DNA of 64,000 nt from Blastomyces gilchristii SLH14081 (taxonomy: Eukaryota > Ascomycota > Eurotiomycetes > Onygenales > Ajellomycetaceae). Below are positions 50,498 through 61,199 of the stretch, one piece after another (position 1 is the stretch's first letter; the number at the start of each line of letters is the position of its first letter). The notes under the pieces are model-generated. The model searched no databases, was not told the DNA's origin, and saw nothing but the letters and a program-made list of their open reading frames with translations. The stretch covers positions 568,976 to 632,975 of the forward strand of contig NW_003101680.1 in NCBI RefSeq assembly GCF_000003855.2, written 5' to 3'. The translations under genes and the position numbers were made by a program.

Positions 50498-51043
50498 CTT
50501 TTATGTTTTCTGTATATTTCAGCGTTATATTCGCATGATCTTGCGCTCTAGATCTTATGGTATAATAGACATACATAGTTCAAGGGGGTTTCCATTCGTG
50601 GAGCTGCTGGACATAATATGGATTTAACCATATGTAAATGTGTATTGATTAGGAAGGCATTCTCTTAATATATGGAACAAAAGGGACTTCCATATTGTAG
50701 TTATATGATTATATCATTGGAAAGTGTTTGGTACTTACTGCTCAGGATAAAAAAGCATTCATAGGCACAAACCTAGAGGCTGTTATTTAAACAACCAGAG
50801 GCCCAGACAAACGTTTTGCCCCACCAAAGCACACCCCGCAGTAACTAGTTGTTAGTTACTTGTTCACCGACAACAGTACAGTACAGCGAACACACTCAAC
50901 ATCTAGCACAACCCCCTTGACTCTGCCATCACTACGGCTTTTTTCCCCCAATAGTCTGTCTACCTTTAAAACCTCGTACCAGGCGACCATTCGAATCACA
51001 TATTTCAGCGCGAAAATAGCAAAAGGAGGAGAATATAAGCACA
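50498..51043. other. Intergenic region and phosphomannomutase promoter
   Basis: No gene is seen. It is AT-rich just 3' of the nitrilase, with pyrimidine-rich DNA (50880-50960) before the phosphomannomutase start. Confidence 0.5.
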
Positions 51044-52323
51044 ATGACCGAAGCAGCAGCCGTCTACCCTCCCCTTGAGGCCAGGCCGCTCAAGAACACC
51101 ATTTGCCTCTTCGATGTTGATAAGACATTGACTCCAGCGAGAGGGGTGAGTACGATTGCTTTTATATGTTTTCCCTCAATTCTGTTCCTCATGTTACGTT
51201 CCCATGTCCTGGGAAAGTTTGGTGACATGCCAGGCACTGACAACATTTTGCGCTCCGCTCGCTCTTATCCAGACCGTTTCACCTGAAATGCTGCAGTTGC
51301 TCTCGCAATTAAGACATAAATGCGCCATTGGATTTGTAAGTTACGCCCTTCTCCGGCACATACAACTATACCAGAGACATAAAAACCCGGAAATCATTTG
51401 CTTTCCCATGTACTCGAACCCTACTTCCTAACCACTTGGTACAACTCCCTAGGTGGGCGGATCCAACCTACCCAAGCAACAAGAACAACTAGGCAGTGCC
51501 ACAGTCGATGTTACCTCCCTCTTCGACTTCTGCTTTGCAGAAAATGGGCTCACGGCCTATCGCCTAGGCAAACCCTTGGACTCCAACAGCTTCATCAAGT
51601 GGCTGGGCGAGGAAAAGTATCAGAACCTCGTAGACTATTGCCTGCGATACATCGCCAGCGTGAAGCTCCCGAGGAAGCGAGGAACGTTTGTGGAATACAG
51701 AAATGGAATGGTCAATATTAGTCCTGTGGGAAGAAGTGCGAGCGCGGAGGAAAGAGATGAATTCGAGGAGTATGTGTTTCCCTTCTTGGTTGCCAGTCAG
51801 CAGGGGGGGAGGACGAAATCAAGTCTCCCAGTCCAACATCTCCCCGTGGAGAAATACTTTTTTCTTGTTATTTTCATGCTAATCTACCTGAACAGATATG
51901 ACAAAGTACACAACATCCGGAAAAACCTCGTGGAGGGTCTGAGAAAGGAATTTGCCGATTACGGCCTTACGTAGGTTCTCTCCGCTCCCAACCCACTAAT
52001 CTCGCTCCATCTACCCTCCACCCGTCATCTCCAACCCTCTAATTTCATTCTTTTAACATCTACCACCATTTAGCTTCTCCATTGGCGGCCAAATATCCTT
52101 TGATGTCTTCCCCACCGGCTGGGATAAGACATACTGTCTACAACACGTTGAGGCGGAGAAAAATATAAGCGGCGTCGAGTACACCACCATCCACTTCTTC
52201 GGCGATAAGTGCTTCGAGGGAGGAAATGATTATGAAATTTACGTAGACCCTCGGACCATTGGGCATGAAGTCACGGGCCCGGATGACACAATGAAGCAGC
52301 TGAGAGAGCTCTTCAACCTATAA
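51044..52323 (+). CDS. sec53: Phosphomannomutase (SEC53/PMM)
   Basis: Five exons, 51044-51145, 51273-51335, 51453-51769, 51896-51970 and 52074-52323, give 268 residues. The enzyme interconverts mannose-6-phosphate and mannose-1-phosphate, feeding GDP-mannose for N- and O-glycosylation, GPI anchors and cell-wall mannan. It is a HAD-superfamily phosphotransferase with the motif [11 protein letters not shown] (Asp24 nucleophile, Asp26 acid/base). Family blocks in order are [104 protein letters not shown] and [16 protein letters not shown]. Introns of 69-126 bp all carry good donors; exon 3 ends at a GTATGT donor, which restores [12 protein letters not shown]. Confidence 0.96.
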
Positions 52324-53271
52324 GGGGAATCAAGGACTCGTGGGTTGGAAGTGTTTGTTGGGTAAGTATTGAAGGGGGTAACTATATATGCAAGATATCA
52401 ACATAGAGACACAGATTCCCTGCAGCAAGCTACATGTGCATTATGACGATTCAGCGAGAACGTTAGACCGATTTCCTTCATATCTCATGGCACTTCCAGG
52501 TCTTATGTGATTGGGAGCAAGCTTTTTGGAGCATTTTCGATATGGGGACACTTAACGCTCCTCATTTCAATATTCCCCCAAGTACACGAGAAATAGCCAT
52601 GTGTAGAGGGGGACATATCCATCGTGTTGTTTATACGTAGTTAGCGTAGTAATATCATAAACAAAGTTGTAGTTATTCAAAATATGGAAATATTTTTCGG
52701 CACTGAGATAGTAAGATACTAAATAAACACCTTTTATTTTAATTGTAGCAAAAGAGTTGCACTATAAAAACCAGAACTTCTTCATTGCGTTTGAAGTGAT
52801 TCTCGGGATTGACATCACATCGGCAGCACAGTTGATCGTGGGTTCAAGTTTGGACTTTGAGTTCATTTAACTCCCATCTATAAAGCTGTAACTACACGTT
52901 AATAACCCGATCTTACCACGCCCAACACTCGGTTTGGCATGGACAGGATGGCGTGCGAAAATGCATATCGAGTAGTCTTATTAATTATTAACTACTAGGT
53001 TGAACGGAGTGGCTAGGTAGTTAGTTAACTATCATGTGCCCATTTTGGCTGGTGCCGATGGTTTTTCCGGCCGAGAATTCAACACACGTATCGGCGCTGC
53101 TCGGCGGAAACATCGCATGTCATCATCATCATCATCATCCTCCCTTCCCCCACTCAGAAGAGATTCACAATTCAGGCTGCTTACACGCTTTGGGTTTCCT
53201 TCACCATGAACACGGCTGCAAGCCGAAGCCATAACTGATATACTCTTTTCAACCTCTTCTGTCCGTAGGCC
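52324..53271. other. Intergenic region
   Basis: No gene supported. It is AT-rich at 52600-52760, with a (CAT)n tract of about eight units at 53117-53140 upstream of the next gene. Confidence 0.5.
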
Positions 53272-54400
53272 ATGGCAAACTCAAAGCAGGTCATCAAACC
53301 CCCTCGATTCCTCCTCCAACCCCTAGCATGGAATTCATCCTCCTCCACCATCATAAATCCACAATTAGTGACAATTGGATCGTCTCCGGGCTTATCTTTA
53401 CACCTTTATGCCGCGAAACCACAGCCACAATCAGTTCCCAGCCGATCGCTACACACCTTGCCAGCACCTCCGCGACAACCCCCGTCCCTATCACTCACCT
53501 CTCGCCCCTATCTTACGTCCATAACCAAAACACCCCCGTCCTCGACAAACTCCCACAATGATACCCACGCCGCTCCAATAAGACATAATGGCGTGTACGT
53601 GGCGGTATTCAAACCTGCCCGCCGCGCATTCCATACCACGCCGGCCAACCGACGGGACCACCACTTCGACACTTTAAAGATTGTCCAACGACTCAAAGGT
53701 GAAGGATTCAGCGAAGAGCAGGCGGTGGCATTAATGCGGGTGCTGAACGATGTAATTGAAGAGTCAATTCAAAATTTGACCCGAACTATGGTTCTAAGAG
53801 AGGGTGCGGCTCCGACTCACTCCCTAAACCCCCATCTACCTTGTAATTTTCGTACTGGTTTGCCCGGATGCTCTCTCCCAGGACCTTTAATTCTAACTCC
53901 AATGCGCATCGTAATACAGACTCCGAACGGTCCACTTATACCCAAAAAGTCGACTTCGCCAAACTCCGGTCAGAACTCCTAAACTCCGACTCCACCGAAA
54001 CACAGCTAACCCGCGCATCCCACGACCGCATTGCGGGTGATATCCAGAAGCTAAACTCGCGCCTCCGCGATGAAATAGGCCGCACACAGGCGTCCGTAAG
54101 ACTAGATTTGAACCTGGAAAAGGGCCGGATCCGTGAAGAGGCCAATGGGCAGGAGATGAGAATCAAGGAGACGGAAACGAGAATCGAGCAGGAAGTTGCT
54201 GGCCTTCGGGAGAGGGTGGAGGCGGTTAAGTTTTCGACCCTTCAATGGCTGATGTATGACTCCTTCGCGCATCTGTTATTACATATCTTATTTAAACCAT
54301 CGCGATTTTTGCTGACTGGGAATTATTCTTTTGTTCCTACAGGGGTGTCTGTACAGGTACGGCTGCACTAATTCTTGGTGCTTGGCGCCTGTTGATGTGA
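53272..54400 (+). CDS. fmp32: Mitochondrial coiled-coil protein, FMP32/MCUR1 (CCDC90) family
   Basis: Three exons, 53272-53803, 53920-54253 and 54343-54400, give 307 residues. The N-terminal 125 residues are Ser/Pro/Arg-rich and poor in acidic residues, fitting a mitochondrial presequence. The DUF1640-type core starts at FDTLKIVQRLKGEGFSEEQA and continues with VALMRVLNDVIEESIQNLTR. A long coiled coil follows (VDFAKLRSELLNSDSTE, DIQKLNSRLRDEIGRTQASV, LDLNLEKGRIREEANGQEM, ETRIEQEVAGLRERVEAVKF). One C-terminal membrane segment comes last (WLMGVCTGTAALILGAWRLL), with almost nothing after it. Relatives are inner-membrane proteins tied to cytochrome oxidase assembly or the calcium uniporter. The role here is inferred from the family. 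Confidence 0.9.
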
Positions 54401-54820
54401 AGTAACCCTGGAGGCATTTCGGGTCGAATACTCGACACTACCATAATGTTATTCCCTTTCGTGAAAGGGTATCGGGGAATTTCTAAAGCCCGGGTTGCTT
54501 GTGCGAAATTCAGCATTGATATTATTTCTCACTGAGCTCATAGAACATCTCCTATTACACCAAAGCATAGATCAAAACACACTCTTGACAACCGATATTT
54601 CCTTTGTTCATTCGAAAAATGTATATACTATGACTCCTCCAAAATAAAAAATTAAAATTAAAAATTAAAAAAAATAACCTACAATCCAACGGCTGATCAA
54701 ATGATAATAAATTCTTGCTGTACCAAGTGTCCTCTATCTACTTTTAGATAAATGGGAGATAATCTAATTTCTATGATATGACGCATACCTAAGAAATCAC
54801 AGCTCATGCCTCATTCCCGT
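54401..54820. other. Gap between fmp32 and the protease relic
   Basis: No gene is seen in these 420 bp. An A-rich tract (AAAATTAAAATT repeats) runs at about 54640-54675. Confidence 0.45.
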
Positions 54821-55560
54821 CTAATCATCCCAAGACCCAACTAATCTCCCGTCCTTCTTATTCAAAAGCGGCGCCCCCGAGTGGCCCCAATACGTCCACG
54901 CATCAAGCTTCAACGTACCGATTTCCGAGTTATCGCACGGATCTTCGCCGGGGATCATGCCCCTACTGCGTAAAGGCGCCGTGAGATATCTCTACAAGGC
55001 CGTAATCGGTTTTCCGGTCTGCTGTTGTACCCCAGATCCTCGCTGCCCGGTTGGCCGATGCAAATAATCGGCGTATTCAATGAGGCCTACAGATGAAAAC
55101 GAACAGCCGTGATTACGATTATCATTCCGCTTATATGGTCATTATTAGTTAATAATTGTACTGAGCGCCATCTGATTCAACAGCGATGATCTTTAAAAGC
55201 ACCAGGTCGCGCTTCATGTCCCAAACACGACATTCGGCCTGCACGGCTCGTTCCGTCATAGAAGAGCAGCCAGCGCGTTTTAGGCGAGGTGCGATATTCC
55301 TCCTCCGTGTCGCCGAAGCAATGAGCGCAGGTTATCACCCAGCCAGCCGGATGTAAATATGCAGACTGCAGTTCCGGCCTCGTGCTGGGCGAAGATTAGG
55401 CTAGCTTCAAGGGCGTTTCGGAGGCCGTGGGCCTGATACTGAGGCGTGGTTTGATTGGGATGTCCTGGGAGAGGCGGAGTTGCTTTTTACGGAGGAGAGT
55501 GAGTTCTGCTGGTGAGAGGTTGGAGAGGTTTGAACCCCGGGGGATGATAGTTATTGCATA
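54821..55560 (-). pseudogene. Trypsin-like serine protease relic
   Basis: Conceptual translation on the minus strand gives conserved pieces in changing frames. They are an N-terminal block (SNLSNLSPAELTLLRKKQLR), then HGLRNALEASLIFAQHEAGT, the catalytic His block GWVITCAHCFGDTEEEYR, and the Asp block WDMKRDLVLLKIIAVES. ICIGQPGSEDL and YGLVEISHGAFTQ come next. The Ser block DAWTYWGHSGAPLLNKKDG ends with a stop at 54821-54823. All three catalytic residues of a trypsin-type peptidase (His, Asp, Ser) can be seen, but at least three frameshifts and one stop codon separate the pieces and no ATG-led frame covers them. GC content is normal, so decay is by indels rather than by the C-to-T changes seen beyond 55.8 kb. 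Frameshift positions are approximate. Confidence 0.75.
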
Positions 55561-56009
55561 TTTTCTATTATTATTAACTTAAGTGCTGGTGCAGGTGCGG
55601 GTGCTTGTGCTGGTCGGGCTGGGGAAGCCTTGCGAGAGGATGACCGTGTATTACAGAGAGTTTTCTAACATAAATATGCATTTATTTATCCATTGTCATG
55701 ACTCTAGTGGTTTGAAATACTGCCAACATTCATTCAATATTAAATGGTTTTGTTTTGCCAGCAACTCTCCTGAGGGCGGAAAATCGGTAGGTAGTAGAAA
55801 TATCACATGATCTGTTGTTCAGCAATAAATAACTTATGAGGATAATTAGTTATTATATAAAAGAGAATATAATCTGATAAAAGAGGTATATAAAAGCAGT
55901 TGATACTATGTGATCTGTTTATAATGAGTGTCGTTGTCAAATCACATAATAGTGAGTGAAAGTGATCAACCAGCCTGCACAGAGGCACTTCAGCATAAAT
56001 TTTTTTTCT
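55561..56009. other. Border of the AT-rich isochore
   Basis: Base composition falls sharply between about 55.6 and 55.9 kb. No gene is supported. The sequence near 55800-55990 is AT-rich and may be further retroelement debris. Confidence 0.5.
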
Positions 56010-56175
56010 TATTCTGAGCTGGAATTTCTTATTTGTGTATTAAAAATTATCAAATGTATATTAGCTGAGAAGTTTATAAGAGAATTTCTGAGAACTAAAG
56101 TTCTCAGATAGATATCATAGTCTTTGAGTGTATACATCTATAATAGAGAAGAAGAATAATAATAAAAATATCTTA
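56010..56175 (+). mobile_element. LINE 3'-end fragment, plus orientation
   Basis: This stretch matches the reverse complement of the LINE 3' ends at 57600-57740 and 58145-58290. Shared parts include ATTCTGAGCTGGAATTT, the hairpin CTGAGAAC-TAAA-GTTCTCAG at 56088-56107, AGATAGATATCATAGTCT, TACATCTATAAT and a terminal AATAATAATAA tail. It is thus an inverted, strongly 5'-truncated copy. Confidence 0.75.
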
Positions 56176-57574
56176 ATGCACACAAGTCTCTGTGTGCAAA
56201 GATATTGCAGAGCTAAGCTCAAAACAGAAGACTTCACAAGATTGATTTTACAGCTTATTATTAATAATAATAGAAGAGATAGAACTGTAAAAACATATAG
56301 AGATTTATTTTTCAGTGTAAAAGCACTAGCTAACTAAGCAAGAAAAAAAACAAAAAACACTCTACTCTGCTCTGGCAGCTCATATATTATTCTCAAGAAC
56401 AGTTTGAGTGATCTGAAGAAGACTTATAATAGTTCTGAATTTAATCTTCAGAGCTGCATTCTCCTTGCACAGAGTCTTATTTTCAATATAAAAAGTTAAA
56501 ATCTCAATATCATAATCATCAACAGACTCAATACTTGTTATTTATTTTTTCAAGACTCTAGTCTCTGTATTCTCAGCTGCAGAGTGCTTCTTAAATAAGC
56601 TCTTCTTCTTAACTTTCTTTCTCTTTTCATTCTTCTATTTCTTTTCTTTTACTTTATCATTCTTCTTACTGACATTGACTATGTATAACTATTAGTTAAT
56701 TGTATTGAAATTGATATATTTTATATTGAAAAGTGACTCACTTCTATGATAAGAGTAGTAACTTTCAGTGTTATTATAATAATAACTGATACAAGCTTTA
56801 TAACATTAATTCAGAGCACTGATACAGATGATAAAAGAGTCTTCTTCTCTAACACAGTAACTGCAGAGAACTGTAAAAACAGCATTATAAGATTATAGAA
56901 GAAGAACTTTATAATTTATATTAATTTTTATATTGATCTGACAACTCTCTTATAAGACTGACTTATAAGTATAGAATAATTTAATAAGAGTCTGTAGCTT
57001 CTTTGACAGCTTCTCAGACATTTTTTCAGTTAAACAAGTTAATAGTTGACTTGATAATCTAGAACTGATAGATATAGTAGAGACAGATGCAGATGTAGAT
57101 GCAGAACTAAGAATAAGATTAATAGTTAATAACTTAGCAGACTGAATAAGATTATTAAGAACTGTGCTAACTGTTAAAATTGTAATTTTCATCATTTTGA
57201 GAATCTTACTTATAATGAACATGTTTCAAGATATTGTTTTCAGTTATAATAACAGTATTGATGATTTTTTAAACTTCTGATAAATTAATAGAGATAAATG
57301 ACATGATTTCTGAAAAAAAAAAAAAAACAGCTGACAGAGATGAGAGATAAGAGATAAGATAAATTCTTCAAAGAGAAAGAAAATATAAGAGGTCTATGCT
57401 GAATAGATCAGTATTATATTAATAAATCTTATTTAATAAAGATAAAAATGTTAGAGAAGGAAAGAAAGAGAAAGTATGAGAATCAGTGATTAAGATAAAT
57501 ATTTATATGTGTATGTGATGATGTACGCGGTGAAGCTTCAGAGTGAAAGAATATACATGTGTTTATAGCAGCTG
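56176..57574. other. AT-rich decayed repeat DNA with possible coding remnants
   Basis: No intact gene. Minus-strand conceptual translation around 56400-56680 gives lysine-rich and coiled-coil-like pieces (KKNDKVKEKK, VKKKSLFKKHSAAENTETR, ENKTLCKENAALKIKF). A 90-codon Ser-rich minus-strand frame lies at 56950-57222. These look like parts of a mutated mobile-element protein, but the family cannot be named. Confidence 0.4.
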
Positions 57575-57599
57575 ATTATTATTATTATTATTATTATTC
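57575..57599 (-). repeat. (AAT)n 3' tail of the outer LINE
   Basis: About eight ATT units on the plus strand, ending in TCTTCAATTATAG toward the element body. Confidence 0.85.
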
Positions 57600-57640
57600 T
57601 TCAATTATAGATGTATGCAGTCAGAGACTATGATATCTAT

Positions 57641-57661
57641 CTGAGAACCTTTAGTTCTCAG
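57641..57661. repeat. LINE 3'-end hairpin, outer copy
   Basis: CTGAGAAC and GTTCTCAG, an 8-bp perfect stem around a 5-nt loop. It is also present at 58186-58206 and 56088-56107. Confidence 0.85.
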
Positions 57662-58106
57662 GGTTTTTCCTATATCTATAGAGTCAACTATTATACACTT
57701 ATCAATTTCAGATATGTAAAATCAGAAAATTCCAGCCCAGAATATAAAAACTGTTTACAAATTACAGTATTTCAACATCTATTAATACTTTGAAATCATT
57801 TGAAAATATCATGACAAAGGAAAAGAGAACATAGTCTTAAAGATAGACACATTAAATAGATAGATAGAAAAGAACAGAAAGAAACAAGTACAGTAACAAG
57901 AGACTATAACAAAATAAAATTATTAAAAGATAGTGTATAGCTGTTTTAACAGACTATATCTAATCAATTTCCATCTCTTCATATTCAGATACTTCTGAGT
58001 TGAGCCATTTTCTTATAGCTGCTTAAGTTTCTGATAGAAAGTCTATTAAGTATTTAAGTCCTGTCTCAGTTGAGAATAAGAACCTTATATTTAATTGATT
58101 TAAATC

Positions 58107-58120
58107 ATACTTCTTCTTTA
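58107..58120. repeat. Target-site duplication, left copy
   Basis: ATACTTCTTCTTTA, identical to 59694-59707. The last few bases merge with the ATT-repeat tail, so the true length is 10-14 bp. Confidence 0.8.
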
Positions 58121-58143
58121 TTATTATTATTATTATTATTATT
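58119..58143 (-). repeat. (AAT)n 3' tail of the inner retrogene
   Basis: About eight ATT units on the plus strand, directly followed by TCTTCAATTATAG, as at the outer copy's tail (57575-57599). Confidence 0.85.
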
Positions 58144-58909
58144 CTTCAATTATAGATGTATGCAGTCAGAGACTATAACATCTACCTGAGAACTTTTAGT
58201 TCTCAGGGTTTTTCCTATGTCTGTAAAGTTAACTATTATACATTCATCAATTTCAGATATGCAAAATCAGAAAATTCCAGCTCAGAATATAAAAACTGTT
58301 TACAAATTACAGTGTTTTAACATCTTTTGATACTTTGAAATCATTTGACAATATCATGACAAAGGAAAAGAGAAAAAGAACACAGTCTCAAAGATAGACA
58401 CATTAAATAGATAGATAGAAAGAAATTGAAAGAAAAAGATAAAGAAAAAGATAAAGTAAAGAGAGACTATAATAAAACAAATTATTAAAAGAGAGTGTAT
58501 AGCTGTTTTAACAGACTATATCTGATTGATTTCCTCCTCTTCATATTCAGATAATTCTGAATTTAGTCATTTTCTTATAGCTGCTTGAGTTTCTGATAGA
58601 AAGTCTATTAAGTATTTAATTTCTATCTCAGTTGAGAATAAGAATCTTATATTTAATTGATTTAGATCATACTTCTCTTTCAATCTGGCTCTGAGACTAT
58701 TGTATAATGCACAGTACATTACAATATGCTCAGGATTCTCATTTGTATTGCAGAATGAGCATTCTATTGAGTCAAATCTATCATCAAATCTTTGTATATA
58801 AGATTTGAAATAGCCATGTCCTAGTTTCAGCTGTATTATAGATGAGAATATTTTCTTTTTACATTTAATTGAACAAGATTTCCACTTGGGTTTTGTTTCA
58901 AATCTTGAA

Positions 58910-59583
58910 TAATGTATACTCTTCTTTTGTTTCTGCCAGCTTTCATTTCACTTGTCTAAACAAGATTCTTTTATTTTTCTCTTTATAAAAGACCAGGACA
59001 TAATTTTTTAAATAGATCTGCTTAATTCTGCACCCTTTTTTGCAGCTGAATCAGCCAATTCATTGCCATGAATATTCATATAAGCAGGAACTCAGTGCAG
59101 ATGAATTATCAGCTTTGATGTTCTTCTCTTTTGAATTTTCAAAACAGAGTTTAAGATCAGTTCAAGATTCATTTAATCATTATAAATCTGACTATTTCTA
59201 AGTCTTTTTAAAGCAGCTTGACTATCAGAGAATATTCATGTCTCTTTTAAACTATTTCCTCTTTTATGAGATTTTATTTCTATGAGTTTGAAAGCTTTCA
59301 CTATTACAAATAGTTCAGCATCAAAGACTTCAGATTCAAAGCCTAGATTTCAGAAATCTGAGATAAAATTGATATTATCTTCAGTATAAGCAATGCCTGT
59401 GTCTAATCTATTCAGGTTCTCATTTTTTGAGTCATCTGAATAAATCAGAATAGAGTCTTTTATATTGATTGTAGAAATTCTCTTCAAATACTGTTCATAT
59501 TCTTTCTCTTTTGATAGTTCACTTATTTGTAAGTCTATAAGAGATTCAAGCTTTTCTCTTCAGAGAGATAACTTCTCATGATT
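58910..59583 (-). pseudogene. LINE RNase H domain remnant, inner copy
   Basis: Minus-strand translation shows ILIYSDDSKNENLNRLDTGI (first Asp), SEVFDAELFVIVKAF (Glu) and ETWIFSDSQAALKRL (second Asp), the order of an RNase H. Stops interrupt the rest. Confidence 0.75.
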
Positions 59584-59587
59584 TTTT

Positions 59588-59592
59588 AAAAA
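59588..59592 (-). terminator. Pol III-type T5 terminator after the tRNA-like sequence
   Basis: On the minus strand the tRNA-like 3' end is followed by a short trailer and TTTTT, immediately before the LINE-derived part. Confidence 0.6.
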
Positions 59593-59604
59593 GAGATTTC
59601 ACTT

Positions 59605-59684
59605 CATCACCCGTGAATCGAAACACGAGTCAGTGACTCCGCAGTCATGACAAATGATGAATTCTACCACTAGATCAATGATGC
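59605..59684 (-). ncRNA. tRNA-like sequence at the head of the chimera
   Basis: An 80-nt region begins GCATCATTGATCTAGTGGTA, like a glycine tRNA 5' half with an A box. The T arm is TCGTG/CACGG around TTTCGATT, a loop one nt longer than normal, forming a B box. The acceptor strands GCATCAT and GTGATGA pair at six of seven positions (one G-T). The D stem has three pairs. The anticodon arm is poor (three pairs, loop TTTGTCA), and the variable region is long with a palindrome, GAGTCACTGACTC. I cannot assign an amino acid. It could be a decayed tRNA, a SINE-type head or a tRNA-related RNA. It is the only CpG-containing patch in its surroundings. Confidence 0.65.
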
Positions 59685-59693
59685 TGCTTTGCT

Positions 59694-59707
59694 ATACTTC
59701 TTCTTTA
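59694..59707. repeat. Target-site duplication, right copy
   Basis: ATACTTCTTCTTTA, identical to 58107-58120, on the far side of the chimeric insertion. Confidence 0.8.
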
Positions 59708-59929
59708 ATTTGACTCTGAGACTATTGTATAATGCACAATGCATTACAATATACTCAGGATTCTCATTTGTATTGCAGAATGAGCACTCTGTTGAATCAA
59801 ATCTATCATCAAATCTTTGTATATAGAATTTGAAATAATCATGTTCTAGTTTTAGCTGAATTATGAATGAGAATATTTTCTTTTTACATTTAATTGAATA
59901 AGATTTTCACTTTGATTTTGTCTCAAATC

Positions 59930-60620
59930 TTGAATAATGTATGCTCTTCTTTTGTTTCTGTCAGCTTTCATTTCACTTGTTTAAACAAGATTCTTTTATC
60001 TTTCTCTTTATGAAAGATCAGAACACTGTTTTTTAAATAGATCTGCTTAATTCTGAACTCTTTTTTACAGCTGAATCAGCCAATTCATTGTCATGAATAT
60101 TCATATGAGCAGGAACTCAATGTAGATGAATTATCAGTTTAGATGTTCTTCTCTTTTGAATTTTCAAAACAGAGTTTAAAATCAGATCAAGATTCATTTA
60201 ATCATTATAAATCTGACTATTTCTAAGTCTTTTTAAAGCAGCTTAACTATCAGAGATATTCATATCTCTTTCAAACTATTTCCTCTTTATAAGATTTTAT
60301 TTCAATGAGTTTGAAAGCTTTCACTATTACAAATAGTTCAGCATCCAAAGACTTCAGATTCACAGTCTAAATTTCAGAAATCTGAGAATAAAATTGATAT
60401 TATCTTCAGTATAAGCAATGCCTGCATCTAATCTATTCAAATTCTTATTTTTTGAGTCATCTGAGTAAATCAGAATAAAGTCTTTTATATTGATTGTAGA
60501 GATCTTCTTCAATTACTGTTCATATTCTCTCTCTTTAGATAGTTCACTTATTTGTAAGTTTATGAGAGATTTCAGCTTTTCTCTTCAGAGAGATATCTTC
60601 TCATGATCAATTTTCTCAAC
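59930..60620 (-). pseudogene. LINE RNase H domain remnant, outer copy
   Basis: This is homologous over its length to 58910-59583 of the inner copy, with numerous C-to-T and G-to-A differences and small indels. RNase H motifs are more degraded here than in the inner copy. Confidence 0.7.
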
Positions 60621-61199
60621 ATTTAATGAAGAAAATTGATTCTTAATAAGTGAACATAGTCTATACAGTTGAGAGAGCATTTTCTTTAAAGTATTATTCT
60701 CATTTCAATTAAGAAATCTATTTCAATTCAGTTCATTTCCTGAGTTAACTGATGAAAATGAAGAAGAGACTCTTTCTCTGATTATATGATTTGAGCTCAT
60801 CTTTATGACTCTCAGAGTATAGTTCATACAGGCCTTTTCAAATTGAATAGCAGGAGATGAAATTGAGGCTTCAATTTCCATTGCTTTAATAGAAGATAAT
60901 TTGAATGCTCTCAGAATTCTTCTCAAAACTCTGTTTTATAGACTTTGAAACAGTTCAGTGAAGTTATCTTGATTGTTTTATCAAACTTGAACTTCATAAT
61001 CAGCTACTGAGATAATACAGGCTATGTATAACTGTCTCATAGCCTGAAAAGATAGACCTCTCTCAGTATTTGATAGTCTGATTATACTATTCAGTAGTCT
61101 CTCTGCCTTGATGATTCTTTGTTGAATATAATATTTAAAATTCAACTTGGAGTTTAATCATACTTCTAGTTATTTGACATTCAAACTGGGTTTAATCTC

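Larger units (their letters stand above)
58121..59693 (-). mobile_element. Chimeric retrogene: tRNA-like head joined to LINE 3' half
   Basis: Reading the minus strand from 59693, there is a 9-nt leader and an 80-nt tRNA-like sequence (59684-59605). A trailer follows, ending in TTTTT (59592-59588), then an A6 run. From 59581 downward the sequence is homologous to the LINE from inside the RNase H region (TCATGAGAAG) through its 3' end to an (AAT)n tail at about 58143-58121. Homology with the outer copy stops exactly at 59581 (outer copy 60607). The whole is flanked by the 14-mer ATACTTCTTCTTTA at 58107-58120 and 59694-59707, a target-site duplication. The arrangement is what template switching from LINE RNA to a pol III transcript during target-primed reverse transcription would give. 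Confidence 0.8.

Noticed and set aside
59605..59684. Calling this a functional tRNA with a defined amino acid
   Set aside because: The anticodon stem has only about three pairs and the T loop has an extra base, so the anticodon cannot be fixed.
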